A stretch of DNA of 64,000 bases from Thalassobaculum fulvum (GTDB lineage Bacteria > Pseudomonadota > Alphaproteobacteria > Thalassobaculales > Thalassobaculaceae). The notes beneath the pieces were generated by a model. The model was not told where the DNA came from. It saw only the letters and a program-made list of their open reading frames with translations, and ran no database searches. The first letter of the stretch is position 1; each line of letters starts with the position of its first letter. Where the stretch lies: the NCBI RefSeq assembly GCF_014652915.1, contig NZ_BMZS01000004.1, positions 186,001-250,000 on the forward strand, read 5' to 3'. The position numbers and the translations under genes were made by a program. Shown piece after piece: positions 8,206 to 17,075 of this stretch.

Positions 8206-8618
8206 TGTTCGACCGTCCGGACCGGCTGGATCTTCTGCTCGCCGCCGAGACGACCCTGCGCGACGAGGTGCTGCCGTCGCTCGACGGCGGCGCCCGCTAC
8301 GCCGCGCTGATGGTCGCCAGCGCGATCGCCATCGCCCGGCGCGAAGTCGAGGCCGGCAGCGAACCCGCCCGCACGGTACTGGACGCGTTCGCCGAGCTCT
8401 ACGGCCAGGACAACGTGCACCGGGCCGGCGGCGACTCCGGCGAGCGCGTCCGCTCGCTGCTGAGCGATCTCGCCCGCGAGATCCGCGACGGCGAGTACGA
8501 CGACGACCTGCTCGGTCCGGTCCACGGCGTGTTGACCACGCTGGTGGTCGAGCGGCTGAAGTGCTCGAATCCACGCTTCCTGGAAGCCAGCGAGTACAGC
8601 CAGCCCAGCCGCAGCTGA
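8205..8618 (+). CDS. DUF6285 protein, LvaB-like kinase partner
   Basis: A 137-residue helical protein matching the DUF6285 pattern: LLLAAETTLRDEVLPSLDG, ALMVASAIAIARREVEAG, AREIRDGEYDDDLL and a C-terminal LKCSNPRFLE. The ATG shares one base with the TGA of the kinase gene (TGATG), and GAGGAGG lies 7 bases upstream. In the levulinate pathway a short protein, LvaB, is needed for the kinase LvaA to work; DUF6285 genes commonly follow such kinases, so a subunit role is the best guess. The link between DUF6285 and LvaB is from memory and should be checked by profile search. It ends 7 bases before the convergent histidine kinase stop. Confidence 0.8.
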   Translation: MFDRPDRLDLLLAAETTLRDEVLPSLDGGARYAALMVASAIAIARREVEAGSEPARTVLDAFAELYGQDNVHRAGGDSGERVRSLLSDLAREIRDGEYDDDLLGPVHGVLTTLVVERLKCSNPRFLEASEYSQPSRS

Positions 8619-8625
8619 CCCGCTC

Positions 8626-10176
8626 TCAGGGCGCCGGTGCCTCCAGCCGGGCCGGCGGGAACCACAGCAGGACGGTCGTGCCCTCGCCGAGCTTGCTGCT
8701 CAGTTCCAGCCGGCCCTGGTGGTGCTCCATCAGGGTCTTGCTCAGCGACAGCCCGAGCCCGGTCCCCTGGTACCGCCGCGAAAAGGTGTTCTCGACCTGG
8801 GCGAACGGTGTCAGGACCCGGGCGATATCGGACTCGCCGATCCCGATGCCGGTATCCGAGATCGCCAGCTTCAGCCCCTCCCCCGGTTCGACCCGGACCG
8901 AGATGCTGCCGCCGGACTCGGTGAACTTGACGGCATTGGACAGCAGGTTGATCAGGACCTGCCGGATCCGCATCGGATCGCAGCGCAGGCGCGGCAACGC
9001 CGCCTCCGCCTGCGGCCGCTGCAGGTCGATCTCCTTCGATCGCACCAGGGGCAGAACGATCCGCTGCGCGTCGTCGATCAGGGTCGAGACGTCCACGGTC
9101 TCCTCGCGCAGCACCAGGTTGCCGGACTCCATGCGGGTCATGTCCAGGATGTCGCCGATCACCTCGACCAGGTGCTCCGCGCTCTGGCCGATGTCCTTGA
9201 CGTAGTCCACGTAGCGGCGGTCGCCGAGCGGCCCGTACAGCTCCTCGACCATGATCTCGGAGAACCCGATGATCGCGTTCAGCGGGGTCCGCAGTTCGTG
9301 GCTCATGTTGGCGAGGAACTCGGACTTGAAGCGGTTGGCCGCCTCCAGTTCGCCCTTCGAGACACGCAGGTCGGCGATGGTCTCGTGCAACCGGGTGTTG
9401 GCCTCCTGGAGCTGGGACGTCCGCTCGTCGACCAGCCGTTCGAGCTGCGCGCGATACATCGCGAGCTCCGTGTGCTGCGACTCGATCTGCTCGAGCATGT
9501 TGTTGAACCCGGCGATCAGATCCCCCAGCTCGTCGTTGGTCTGCCGCTCGGCCCGGCGGTTGTACGCCCGATCGGTGCTGACCTTCCGCATGACGTCGGC
9601 CAGATGCATGATCGGCCGTACCAGCGTGTGCTGGAGCGTCGACGACAGGGCGAACGCGACCACGGTCGACAGCACGACGATGACACCCGCGATCGACAGC
9701 ACGGCGTTCCGTTCGTCCCGCAACCCGTCGAGCGACGCCACCAGTTCGACCGCGCCGACCACCTCGCCGTCGAGCAGCACCGGCTGCCTGACCCACAGAC
9801 CCTCGAGTTCGAAGCGTGCCCCGTCCCGGGCCAGCTGGATGCTGCCGTTGCCGGCCTCCGGCATGGTCCCGAAATGTGCGAACGCGGTACCGTCCGGCTT
9901 GACGATGCGGCCCGCCACCACGTCGGGTCTTCCGCGCAACGCCGACAGGGTCTCCGAGGCCGCCACCGGGTCGTTGAAGACCAGGGCCGCACCGGTGTTC
10001 TCGGCCAGCACCTGCGCCAGCGCGGTCATTTCCCGGACCATCCCCGAACGGGTCGCGCTGTTGGCGTAGAACAGGAACCCGACGGTGACGAGTGCGGTCG
10101 CCACCGAACCGACCAGCATGGTCGCGGCGACGAACTTGGCGTGAAGCGATAAATCCGAGAACCACCTGGGCATCAT
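8626..10176 (-). CDS. CHASE8 sensor histidine kinase
   Basis: A 516-residue membrane histidine kinase. Order: transmembrane helix about 13-35, periplasmic CHASE8 sensor (TGAALVFNDPVAASETLSAL near 61-80), second helix about 159-181, HAMP to about 235, coiled coil, then HisKA with the phospho-accepting histidine in NMSHELRTPLNAIIGFSE near 293, and the ATPase domain with LINLLSNAVKFTESGG, DTGIGIGESD and GTGLGLSLSKTLMEHH. There is no receiver domain and no response regulator gene next door. The start ATG overlaps the yfiR stop (ATGA), so it is translated together with the periplasmic YfiR protein, a likely direct modulator of the sensor domain. Confidence 0.92.
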   Translation of the reverse strand: MMPRWFSDLSLHAKFVAATMLVGSVATALVTVGFLFYANSATRSGMVREMTALAQVLAENTGAALVFNDPVAASETLSALRGRPDVVAGRIVKPDGTAFAHFGTMPEAGNGSIQLARDGARFELEGLWVRQPVLLDGEVVGAVELVASLDGLRDERNAVLSIAGVIVVLSTVVAFALSSTLQHTLVRPIMHLADVMRKVSTDRAYNRRAERQTNDELGDLIAGFNNMLEQIESQHTELAMYRAQLERLVDERTSQLQEANTRLHETIADLRVSKGELEAANRFKSEFLANMSHELRTPLNAIIGFSEIMVEELYGPLGDRRYVDYVKDIGQSAEHLVEVIGDILDMTRMESGNLVLREETVDVSTLIDDAQRIVLPLVRSKEIDLQRPQAEAALPRLRCDPMRIRQVLINLLSNAVKFTESGGSISVRVEPGEGLKLAISDTGIGIGESDIARVLTPFAQVENTFSRRYQGTGLGLSLSKTLMEHHQGRLELSSKLGEGTTVLLWFPPARLEAPAP

Positions 10177-10775
10177 TGACTCGCTGGACCGACGATCTCC
10201 GCCAACTGGAGGAGCTTGGAGCTCAACTTCACGCCCGTCCGCGTGACGGAATCGAGATTCACCTGAAAGCGCAACCGGTTGTGGTCCTGGACAAGCCCGA
10301 TATGACCTCCGAGCGACGCGAATCCGGGCATGTCGGACACCATCAGTACCGCGTATCGACTCGCCGTCGCCAATGCATCGCGCAGCGATCCGCCGGACAC
10401 GAACTCGCTGGAGAAGAAGATATGACAGGCGTCCACCGGCATATCGGCGTCGAGGACCCTCACCTCGACCGGGTGCTCGCCGATCTGCTTCTCCGTCAGC
10501 GGCCGCAGCGCGCGCCATTCCAGATCGTCCCCCCGCACGCACAGGATGACCGGGGCGGACGGCGAGAGGAACCGGCGGGCCGGCCAGGTCGCGAACTTCG
10601 CGAAGTTGTAGACGAACGCAGCCTTGACCGCCGCGGCCTTGGGATCGTCGTCCGGATGCGCCACGGCTCCCGTCGCGAGCAGCGACGCGAGCGCCACGAC
10701 GGCGGCACCCAGAACCGGTCTGGGCCGCCGTCGTTCTGGTCGCGTTGCTCGGGCGTTGACGGTGCCGCGCGGCAT
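10173..10775 (-). CDS. YfiR-family periplasmic protein
   Basis: A 200-residue exported protein of the YfiR (DUF4154) family. A signal-type segment at about 20-39 (VLGAAVVALASLLATGAVA) is followed by the family hallmark AAAVKAAFVYNFAKFATWP and, further on, ILCVRGDD, HIFFSSEF and GGHIGLVQDHNRLRFQVN. In Pseudomonas, YfiR is a periplasmic repressor of the membrane diguanylate cyclase YfiN, which also has a CHASE8 domain. Here the partner is a CHASE8 histidine kinase, so YfiR probably controls kinase activity in the same way (inference). It lies 4 bases after the TonB receptor stop and overlaps the kinase start by 4 bases. Confidence 0.88.
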   Translation of the reverse strand: MPRGTVNARATRPERRRPRPVLGAAVVALASLLATGAVAHPDDDPKAAAVKAAFVYNFAKFATWPARRFLSPSAPVILCVRGDDLEWRALRPLTEKQIGEHPVEVRVLDADMPVDACHIFFSSEFVSGGSLRDALATASRYAVLMVSDMPGFASLGGHIGLVQDHNRLRFQVNLDSVTRTGVKLSSKLLQLAEIVGPASQ

Positions 10776-10779
10776 GCTC

Positions 10780-12753
10780 TTAGAACTTGAGGGTTAGCGA
10801 GCCGAAGACCGACCGTTCGGCCTTGGTCGAGATGGTTCCGGCCAGTTCGTCTCCCTTGAACTCCAACCGCTCGCTGTGCAGGAGGTTCTGGCCGAGAATC
10901 GCCAGTTCCAGGTTCGGCACCGGCCGCCAGGCCAGCCGGATGCCCAGTTCGGCGTAGGCGTCGGTGTCGTTGCTGTCGATCTCGCTGACGTAGCGGGCGG
11001 CCGCGTCGAGGGTCACGGTCCGGGTCAGGTTGAGCAGGCTGCGGACCCCGACCTGATGGTTCGGATCGGCGTTCAGCGCATAGTCGGTCTGCAAGAACGA
11101 GTACCAGCCCTGCAGCCGAAGGCTCTCGACCGGCTGCCAGTTCCCGACCAGCTCGAAACCGTAGACGTCCGCCTCGCCGTCGTTGGCGGTATCGAGCGGG
11201 AGCACGACATGGGTCGTGCCGCCGGAGGTCGAAACGTAGGGCTGGCCGGCCGTCGAGGTGACCAGCCGGTCATAGAAGTTGTAGAAGGTCGCGAGGTCGA
11301 ACGACACGCTGTCCAGCGGCCGCCACCGGTAACCGGCCTCGAGCGCCAGCAGCTCTTCCGACCGTACGGCGCGGTCGCCGACGAACCGGATCGCCGTCGG
11401 CAGCCCCGCGGCCGTGGACGGCGGCAGCACGATCCCCAGGATGTCGAGGTCGTTCTCGGCCCGCGACGGCGTGCGAACGGCCCGCGACACGCCCGCCCAC
11501 ACGGCGTTCCGGTCGTCCAGGTGCCACAGCGCCCGGAGATTGGGCTGAACCTCGAGACCGGTGTAGCTGTTGTATTCCAGCTTGGTGCCGAGCGTGACCT
11601 CCACCCGCCCGCCGAAGAACTGCATGGTGTCCTGCCCGAAGGCGTTGACCAGGTACTGGTCGTCGCTGTCCGGCTCGAAATCGACCGAGAAGCTCTCGGC
11701 GAGATCGTCCCGGCTGTAGCGTCCGCCGACACCCCAGACGATGTTGTGCCGGCCGCCGACCACGAAGCGGTGCAGCGCCTCGACGTCCAGGGTGCCGCGT
11801 TCCTCCCCGACCCGCGGGTCGTCGAACACTTCGCTCTGGTAGTAGGCGCGCAGCTCGATCTTGTTGTCGGCGGCGAGTTCGCGGCTCCAGCTGCCGAGCA
11901 CGAAGCTGCCGGTCACCTCCGAATCGACCTCCAGGCGCTCGGAATACGGCGCCGTCAGGGTCGGCCCGATGTAACCGTCGCCGACGACGCTGCTGAACGA
12001 CCCGCCCTGGAAATGCCAGGAGTCGCCGGACCGATCGACCAGATCCGCGCGAAACCCGACCCGCGCGGTCCGCCAGTCGTCGGCGCCTCCGACACCGTCG
12101 GTGCCGGGACGGCTGCCCTCGTTGAAGGCCTGCCCGTACACCCGGTAGTGCCCGCCGTCGCCGAGCCGGCCGCCGTGGCGCACGGCGCTGCGGATCTCGT
12201 CGTCGGAGCCGGCCCCGGCGGCGAGGTACGTGCCCTGGGTGTCGCGTGAGTGCTTGGTGATCACGTTGATCACCCCGTTGACCGCGTTGGCGCCCCACAG
12301 GGCGGCGCCCGGCCCGCGGATCACCTCGATCCGGTCGACGTCCTCGAGCAGCGTGTCCTGCCGGTCCCAGTACACCCCGGAGAACAGCGGCGTGTACACT
12401 GTCCGGCCGTCGATCAGAACCAGCAGCTTGTTCGCGAATCGGCTGTTGAATCCGCGTGCGGAGATCGCCCAGGAACTGCCGGTGATCTGCGCGACATTGA
12501 GCCCGGGCACCATGCGGAGCGCCTCGGGAATCGACCGCGCGCCCATCCGCCGGATGTCCTCGTCGGTCAGCACGAACACAGCGGCCGGCGTGTTCTCGAT
12601 CGACTCCGGACGTTTCGCCGCGGAAGTGATCTCGATCTTCATGAGCTGCTCGAGCGTCAGATCCGCGTAGTCCTGTGCCGACGCCGGCCTGGCCGCCGCC
12701 ACGGCCGACAGGACCGACGCGGCAACCGCGGCAGCCACCCAATGTCGCTTCAT
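10780..12753 (-). CDS. TonB-dependent outer-membrane receptor
   Basis: A 657-residue outer-membrane receptor. Signal peptide about 1-26 (ends PASAQ), then the segment DLTLEQLMKIEITSAAKRPE seen in receptors of this group, the plug domain (about 55-165: AVFVLTDEDIRRMGARSIPE, ISARGFNSRFANKLLVLIDG, RIEVIRGPGAALWGANAVNG), and a beta-barrel that ends in the usual aromatic residue (LTLKF). The substrate cannot be read from the sequence; the cobalamin riboswitch at 2.7 kb is not linked to it. It is the first gene of a three-gene operon with yfiR and a CHASE8 kinase, which suggests that the receptor feeds or reports to that sensor. Confidence 0.92.
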   Translation of the reverse strand: MKRHWVAAAVAASVLSAVAAARPASAQDYADLTLEQLMKIEITSAAKRPESIENTPAAVFVLTDEDIRRMGARSIPEALRMVPGLNVAQITGSSWAISARGFNSRFANKLLVLIDGRTVYTPLFSGVYWDRQDTLLEDVDRIEVIRGPGAALWGANAVNGVINVITKHSRDTQGTYLAAGAGSDDEIRSAVRHGGRLGDGGHYRVYGQAFNEGSRPGTDGVGGADDWRTARVGFRADLVDRSGDSWHFQGGSFSSVVGDGYIGPTLTAPYSERLEVDSEVTGSFVLGSWSRELAADNKIELRAYYQSEVFDDPRVGEERGTLDVEALHRFVVGGRHNIVWGVGGRYSRDDLAESFSVDFEPDSDDQYLVNAFGQDTMQFFGGRVEVTLGTKLEYNSYTGLEVQPNLRALWHLDDRNAVWAGVSRAVRTPSRAENDLDILGIVLPPSTAAGLPTAIRFVGDRAVRSEELLALEAGYRWRPLDSVSFDLATFYNFYDRLVTSTAGQPYVSTSGGTTHVVLPLDTANDGEADVYGFELVGNWQPVESLRLQGWYSFLQTDYALNADPNHQVGVRSLLNLTRTVTLDAAARYVSEIDSNDTDAYAELGIRLAWRPVPNLELAILGQNLLHSERLEFKGDELAGTISTKAERSVFGSLTLKF

Positions 12754-13097
12754 TGCCCCCTCCCCGACGACATTGGGTGTGACAATACCTCAACCCGGCG
12801 GACGTACGGCACAGGCAATGTCCGAATGCGGTGGTAGAGCATCCGAACTTTCGGCAGCCAGTGCGTTTGTATGATAATGCATGATTCAGTTTTTGGTCGT
12901 TCGAAAACCGCCTCGCGCCGGCGCCCGACCGCCGGGGCGCCGGCCGGACCCCCGTGTCGGCGTGTGACCTCGGCCGAAATTCGGCGTATGCTGTTCGACC
13001 ATGGCGGGTCGCGGCGGTCTCGTGACCGGCGCCCGAAACGTCGCCAAGCCACGACCGGCCCGCGGCCGCTCGAACCAACCGTTCGGGAGTGTGCACG
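12754..13097. other. Divergent intergenic region
   Basis: About 340 bases between the starts of the TonB receptor (leftward) and the DUF2189 gene (rightward). A relatively AT-rich patch at about 12865-12900, around tgtatgataatgcatgattc, is the most promoter-like part. I see no convincing small gene, RNA or operator. Confidence 0.35.
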
Positions 13098-13973
13098 ATG
13101 GCCATCGGAACTCAGATCCGGAATCCCCTGGAATGGGGATGGGACCAACTCAAGAAGGCCGAGTCGGCCGTCGAGGCGACCGGACACGCCCTCGGCGGGG
13201 CGGAGGCCGGGAGCGAAGCCGGTCCGGCGGCCGTCCGGCGTATCCGAATCGACGACCTCCGGGATGCCCTGGCCCGGGGCGTCGACGACTTCCGGGCGTG
13301 CCGGACCGACGTGCTGTTCCTCTGCCTGGTCTATCCGGTCGCCGGCCTGCTCCTGGCCTATCTGGCGTTCGGCTACGACTTCCTGCACCTCGTTTTCCCG
13401 CTGGCGTCGGGCTTCGCGCTGCTGGGCCCGATCGCGGCGATCGGCCTGTACGAGATGAGCCGCCGCCGCGAGCGCGGCCAGGCCCCGAGCTGGGCCGACG
13501 CCCTGAGCGTCGTCGGTTCGCCGGCGTTCGGCGCGATCCTGGTCCTAGGCCTGTACCTGCTGGCGGCGTTCCTGCTCTGGCTGGTCGCCGCCGTCGCGAT
13601 CTACGGGGCGACCCTCGGGCCGGAGCCGCCGACCTCGATCGGCGCCTTCGCGCAGGAGATCGTCACCACCGGCGCCGGCTGGGCGATGATTGCGATCGGC
13701 ATCGCGGTCGGCTTCGTCTTCGCGGTCGTCGTCATGACCGTCAGCGTGGTGTCGTTTCCCATGCTGCTCGACCGCGACGTCGGACTGTACCCGGCGATCG
13801 GCACGTCGATCCGGGCGGTCGCCGCCAATCCGCTGCCGATGGCGGTGTGGGGCGCGATCGTCGCCGGCGGCCTGCTGCTGGGTGCCGTCACGCTGTTCAT
13901 CGGGCTGGCGGTCGTCATGCCGGTGCTCGGCCACGCGACCTGGCATCTCTACCGCAAGCTGGTGGCGGATTGA
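13098..13973 (+). CDS. DUF2189 integral membrane protein
   Basis: A 291-residue inner-membrane protein matching DUF2189. The N-terminal 75 residues are soluble, ending in VRRIRIDDLRDALARGVDDFRACRTDVLF; then come about six hydrophobic helices in three pairs (YPVAGLLLAYLAFGY, VFPLASGFALLGPIAAIGLY, GAILVLGLYLLAAFLLWLV, WAMIAIGIAVGFVFAVVVM, MAVWGAIVAGGLLLGAVTLF). The end, GHATWHLYRKLV, is the family's closing motif. No function is established. ATG at 13098 with GGGAG about 8 bases upstream; an in-frame GTG at 13089 overlaps that site and is less likely. Confidence 0.85.
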   Translation: MAIGTQIRNPLEWGWDQLKKAESAVEATGHALGGAEAGSEAGPAAVRRIRIDDLRDALARGVDDFRACRTDVLFLCLVYPVAGLLLAYLAFGYDFLHLVFPLASGFALLGPIAAIGLYEMSRRRERGQAPSWADALSVVGSPAFGAILVLGLYLLAAFLLWLVAAVAIYGATLGPEPPTSIGAFAQEIVTTGAGWAMIAIGIAVGFVFAVVVMTVSVVSFPMLLDRDVGLYPAIGTSIRAVAANPLPMAVWGAIVAGGLLLGAVTLFIGLAVVMPVLGHATWHLYRKLVAD

Positions 13974-14028
13974 CGGCGGGCGCGGCGGTCGCCTTGATGC
14001 ACCTGCATTGGCCCGCTATCGTCCTCGG

Positions 14029-14610
14029 ATGAGCGGAACGACCTCGTCGCCGTCGGAACAGAGCATCGTCGCCTGGGCCCGTCTGGTCCGGGTATCGCAG
14101 GCCTTGCTGGAAGCGGTCGAGGCCGACCTGAAGGCCGCCGGCATGCCGCCGCTGGTCTGGTACGACGCGCTGCTCGAGCTGCGGCGCAACGAGCCCGACG
14201 GGCTGCGGCCGTTCGAGCTCCAGGACCGCATGCTGCTGGCCCAGTACAACCTTTCCCGCCTGCTCGACCGGATCGTGAAGGCGGGCTACGCCGAACGCCG
14301 GCCGTGCCCGGAGGACGGGCGCGGCCACGTGCTGCACGTCACGGCGGCCGGCCGCGACCTGCTGCGGGCGATGTGGCCGCCATACCGGGACGCCATCGCC
14401 CGACGCTTCGCCGACCGTCTCGACGACGGGGACGCCGCCGAGCTCGGCCGGCTGCTCGGCAAGCTCCAGGGCCTCGCGCCCGCGCAGCCGACGACTCCGC
14501 CCGAAACCGTGCCGCCATCGCCGCCGGCGGCCGAGCCGGCACGCCGCGTCCATCTGACGGCCAAGCCGCAGCGGCGCGTCCGGTTCTTCGCGATGAAGCC
14601 GCGGCCGTGA
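14029..14610 (+). CDS. MarR-family transcriptional regulator
   Basis: A 193-residue winged-helix regulator. The DNA-binding part (about 35-110) shows the MarR pattern: PPLVWYDALLELRRNEPDGL, then RMLLAQYNLSRLLDRIVKAGY as recognition helix and the wing RRPCPEDGRGHVLHVTAAG. An unusual proline-rich then basic C-terminal tail (about 150-193: PAQPTTPPETVPPSPPAAEP, then HLTAKPQRRVRFFAMKPRP) extends beyond the usual family length. It converges on the enolase-superfamily gene; its targets are unknown. Confidence 0.85.
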   Translation: MSGTTSSPSEQSIVAWARLVRVSQALLEAVEADLKAAGMPPLVWYDALLELRRNEPDGLRPFELQDRMLLAQYNLSRLLDRIVKAGYAERRPCPEDGRGHVLHVTAAGRDLLRAMWPPYRDAIARRFADRLDDGDAAELGRLLGKLQGLAPAQPTTPPETVPPSPPAAEPARRVHLTAKPQRRVRFFAMKPRP

Positions 14611-14641
14611 GCCGGCTGGCGGCGCCCCGGCCCTGCGCCGG

Positions 14642-15823
14642 TCAGGCCGCCTCGAACACCTCGAGACGGGTCCGGTTCCTCGCGATGAAGTCCCAGTCGT
14701 AGGTGACGCCGAGCCCGGGGCCGGTCGGCACCGGCACGCAGCCGTCGCTGCCGACGCAGTCCAGCTGGTCGGAGTAACCGCAGGCATAGACCGGCGGCAC
14801 GGCATTCGGGCAGTCCGGGCCGACCAGTGCGACCTCGTAGTAGTTGCTGTTGCGGGTCGCGGCCATGACGTGGCGATGCGCCGGCCCGCAGGCGTGGACC
14901 TCGACGTCGACCCCGAACGCCTCGGCCAGGTGGTGGATCTTCATCGCCCCGGTGATGCCCATGTCGTACTCCGGGTCCGACCGCAGGAAGTCGGTGCCGC
15001 CGGCCATCAGGAAGTCGGCTTTCGGCTCGACACCACGGATGTGCTCGGTCTGCAGGATCGGCGTGCGGATCATCTCGCGCAGCTTCCTGTGCGCGAACGC
15101 CGACACCCCGGAATCCCGGAACGGATCCTCGTACCAGAAGTAGTCCGCCTCGTCGCAGGCCCGGCCGACGTACAGGGCGTCGGCGAAGGTCCGCAGTTCG
15201 CAGGCCGGGTCGAGCATGAGGGTCATCCCGTCGCCGACCATCTCGCGAACCTTGAGCACATTCGCCGCCTCCTCCCGGCGGTCGCCGTCGTGCCAGCCGT
15301 GGACCTTGAAGGCCCGGTAGCCGATCTGCCGGCACTGCAGCGCGAACTCGCCGAACGCCTCGGGGCTGTCCAGGCCGCCCGAGCGGTCGCCGTGGTAGGT
15401 CGATGCGTAGGCCGGCAGCCGCTCGCGATGGGCGCCCAGCAGAGTCGCGATCGAGCAGCCGAGGCGCTTGCCGGTCCAGTCCCACAGCGCGATGTCGATC
15501 GGCCCGTGACCCATGTGGTCGAACTGCCGGGCCTCGCGTTTCAGGTCGTCCCAGATGCCCTCGCGCTGCTCGGCATGCCGGCCGAGCAGCAGGGGCGCCA
15601 GCATCAGGGTCTGCCCGAGCGCCGACGGCGACGCCACCCAGTGCGTGACGTACTCGCCACGGCAGCCGTCCTCGGTCTCGATCCGCACCGCGTACTTCGA
15701 GACCCGCGAGGTCGCGCCGCGCCGGAAGCTCAGCGAGCCGATGCTGCCGCCTTCGGCAGCCCGACCCAGATTGACGGCGTCGAAGCCGAACTCGTGCACC
15801 TCGACACGGGTGATGCGGGTCAT
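14642..15823 (-). CDS. Enolase-superfamily enzyme (mandelate racemase/muconate lactonizing type)
   Basis: A 393-residue enzyme of the enolase superfamily. The capping domain occupies about 1-130. In the barrel, the segment AFKVHGWHDGD carries the base lysine (KxH type), the metal ligands fall in LMLDPACEL (Asp), YFWYEDPF (Glu) and ILQTEHIRG (Glu), and VDVEVHACGPAHRHV supplies the late histidine side. This suggests abstraction of a proton next to a carboxylate, as in acid sugar dehydratases or racemases; the true substrate is not readable. Strong GGAGGAGA site before the ATG at 15823. No transporter or dehydrogenase gene sits beside it, so context gives no pathway. Confidence 0.85.
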   Translation of the reverse strand: MTRITRVEVHEFGFDAVNLGRAAEGGSIGSLSFRRGATSRVSKYAVRIETEDGCRGEYVTHWVASPSALGQTLMLAPLLLGRHAEQREGIWDDLKREARQFDHMGHGPIDIALWDWTGKRLGCSIATLLGAHRERLPAYASTYHGDRSGGLDSPEAFGEFALQCRQIGYRAFKVHGWHDGDRREEAANVLKVREMVGDGMTLMLDPACELRTFADALYVGRACDEADYFWYEDPFRDSGVSAFAHRKLREMIRTPILQTEHIRGVEPKADFLMAGGTDFLRSDPEYDMGITGAMKIHHLAEAFGVDVEVHACGPAHRHVMAATRNSNYYEVALVGPDCPNAVPPVYACGYSDQLDCVGSDGCVPVPTGPGLGVTYDWDFIARNRTRLEVFEAA

Positions 15824-15903
15824 GGGGCCTCTCCTCCGGCGCTCGATCACTGCCCCCGGATCATGCGCGCCCGGTCGCCGGCCGACAACGCCCGGGGGCT
15901 GGT

Positions 15904-17073
15904 TCAGAGCAGGTTGAGCAGACCGCCGCGACCCGGTGCCGCCACGAGCCGGTTGGCCGGCAGGACGACCGTCACCGTGGTCCCGCGCCGCGGGGCACTG
16001 TCGATCGTCATCCGGCCGCCATGGGCCTCCACGATCGCCTTGCTGATCGGCAGGCCGAGCCCGGTACCGGCCTCGCCGGTCCGGATCGCCGACTCCGTGC
16101 GTCCGAACGGCAGCAGCGCGATGGCGACCTCTTCGCGGGTCATGCCGGTGCCTTGATCGACCACGTCGATCCGGATTTCGCCGTCGTCGTCCAGGCGATG
16201 CCGGACCACCACCGGCCGGGACGACGGCGAATACTTGATGGCGTTGCCGATGAGGTTCACGAACAGCTGCCGCATCCGGGTCTCGTCCGCGTAGACCAGC
16301 GGCAGCCCGGCGAGATCGTCGACGGTGAGCGCGATCGACTTCGCCGACGCCGCCTGTTCCAGCATCGCGATCGCCGACGACAGCACCGAGCGGAGTTCCA
16401 CCGGCCGCTCGTCCAGCGACGCCGCCCCGGCACTGGCCCGGCCGAGGTCGAGCGCTCCGTTGACCAGCGCCAGCAGGTGATAACCGGCCCCGACGATGTC
16501 CCGCGCGTAGTCGCGATAGCGGCCGGCCAGCGGACCGAAATGCTCCCCCAGCAGGATCTCGCCGAACCCGATCACCGCGTTCAGCGGGGTCCGCATCTCG
16601 TGGGCGAGGTTCGCGAAGACATCGGCGATCTGTCCCCTGGCCTCCGCACGGGCCTCGACGTCGAGCAATCCGCCGTTCCGCTCGGAGGCGGCCGGAACCA
16701 CCACCAGCATGCGCAGCCGTTCGCGTCCGCGCGCCCACTCCTCGCCGCGCGACACGAGGACCGGAAGGGAACCGCCATTCAGCGGACGGATCAGCGCGTG
16801 GCGCCATTGCGTGCCGGCGCCGTCCGGTGCGACCCCGCCGTCCAGGTCCACCGACACCGGATCGCCCAGCACCAGGATCTCCGAGGTCGGGCGGCCGACG
16901 ATACTGGCCGGACCGTCTGCACCGATCAGCCGGAGCCCGTTCGCGTTGATCTGGACGACACGGTCGCCGCCGACCACGAAGACCGCAACCGGCCAGGCGT
17001 CGAGGGGCACCGCCGGCGTCCCGGTTCCGTCGGGCGCCGTCGACGGCGACAGGCTTCCCTCCGGCGGCTTCAC
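15904..17073 (-). CDS. PAS-type sensor histidine kinase, soluble
   Basis: A 389-residue histidine kinase without membrane segments. A PAS-like region (about 25-130, AVFVVGGDRVVQINANGLRL) precedes HisKA with the histidine in NLAHEMRTPLNAVIGFGE near 160 and the ATPase domain with VNLIGNAIKYS, DQGTGMTREE and GTGLGLPISKAIVEAHGG. The GTG start at 17073 lies 2 bases after the stop of the pentapeptide-repeat gene, so the two are one transcription unit and probably coupled in translation. No response regulator is nearby. Confidence 0.88.
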   Translation of the reverse strand: MKPPEGSLSPSTAPDGTGTPAVPLDAWPVAVFVVGGDRVVQINANGLRLIGADGPASIVGRPTSEILVLGDPVSVDLDGGVAPDGAGTQWRHALIRPLNGGSLPVLVSRGEEWARGRERLRMLVVVPAASERNGGLLDVEARAEARGQIADVFANLAHEMRTPLNAVIGFGEILLGEHFGPLAGRYRDYARDIVGAGYHLLALVNGALDLGRASAGAASLDERPVELRSVLSSAIAMLEQAASAKSIALTVDDLAGLPLVYADETRMRQLFVNLIGNAIKYSPSSRPVVVRHRLDDDGEIRIDVVDQGTGMTREEVAIALLPFGRTESAIRTGEAGTGLGLPISKAIVEAHGGRMTIDSAPRRGTTVTVVLPANRLVAAPGRGGLLNLL

Positions 17074-17075
17074 GC

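Noticed and set aside
6058-8574. 838-codon minus-strand frame across the dehydrogenase/kinase genes
   Set aside because: Antisense shadow of the LvaC/LvaA-like genes caused by high GC; no recognisable motif and no start site.
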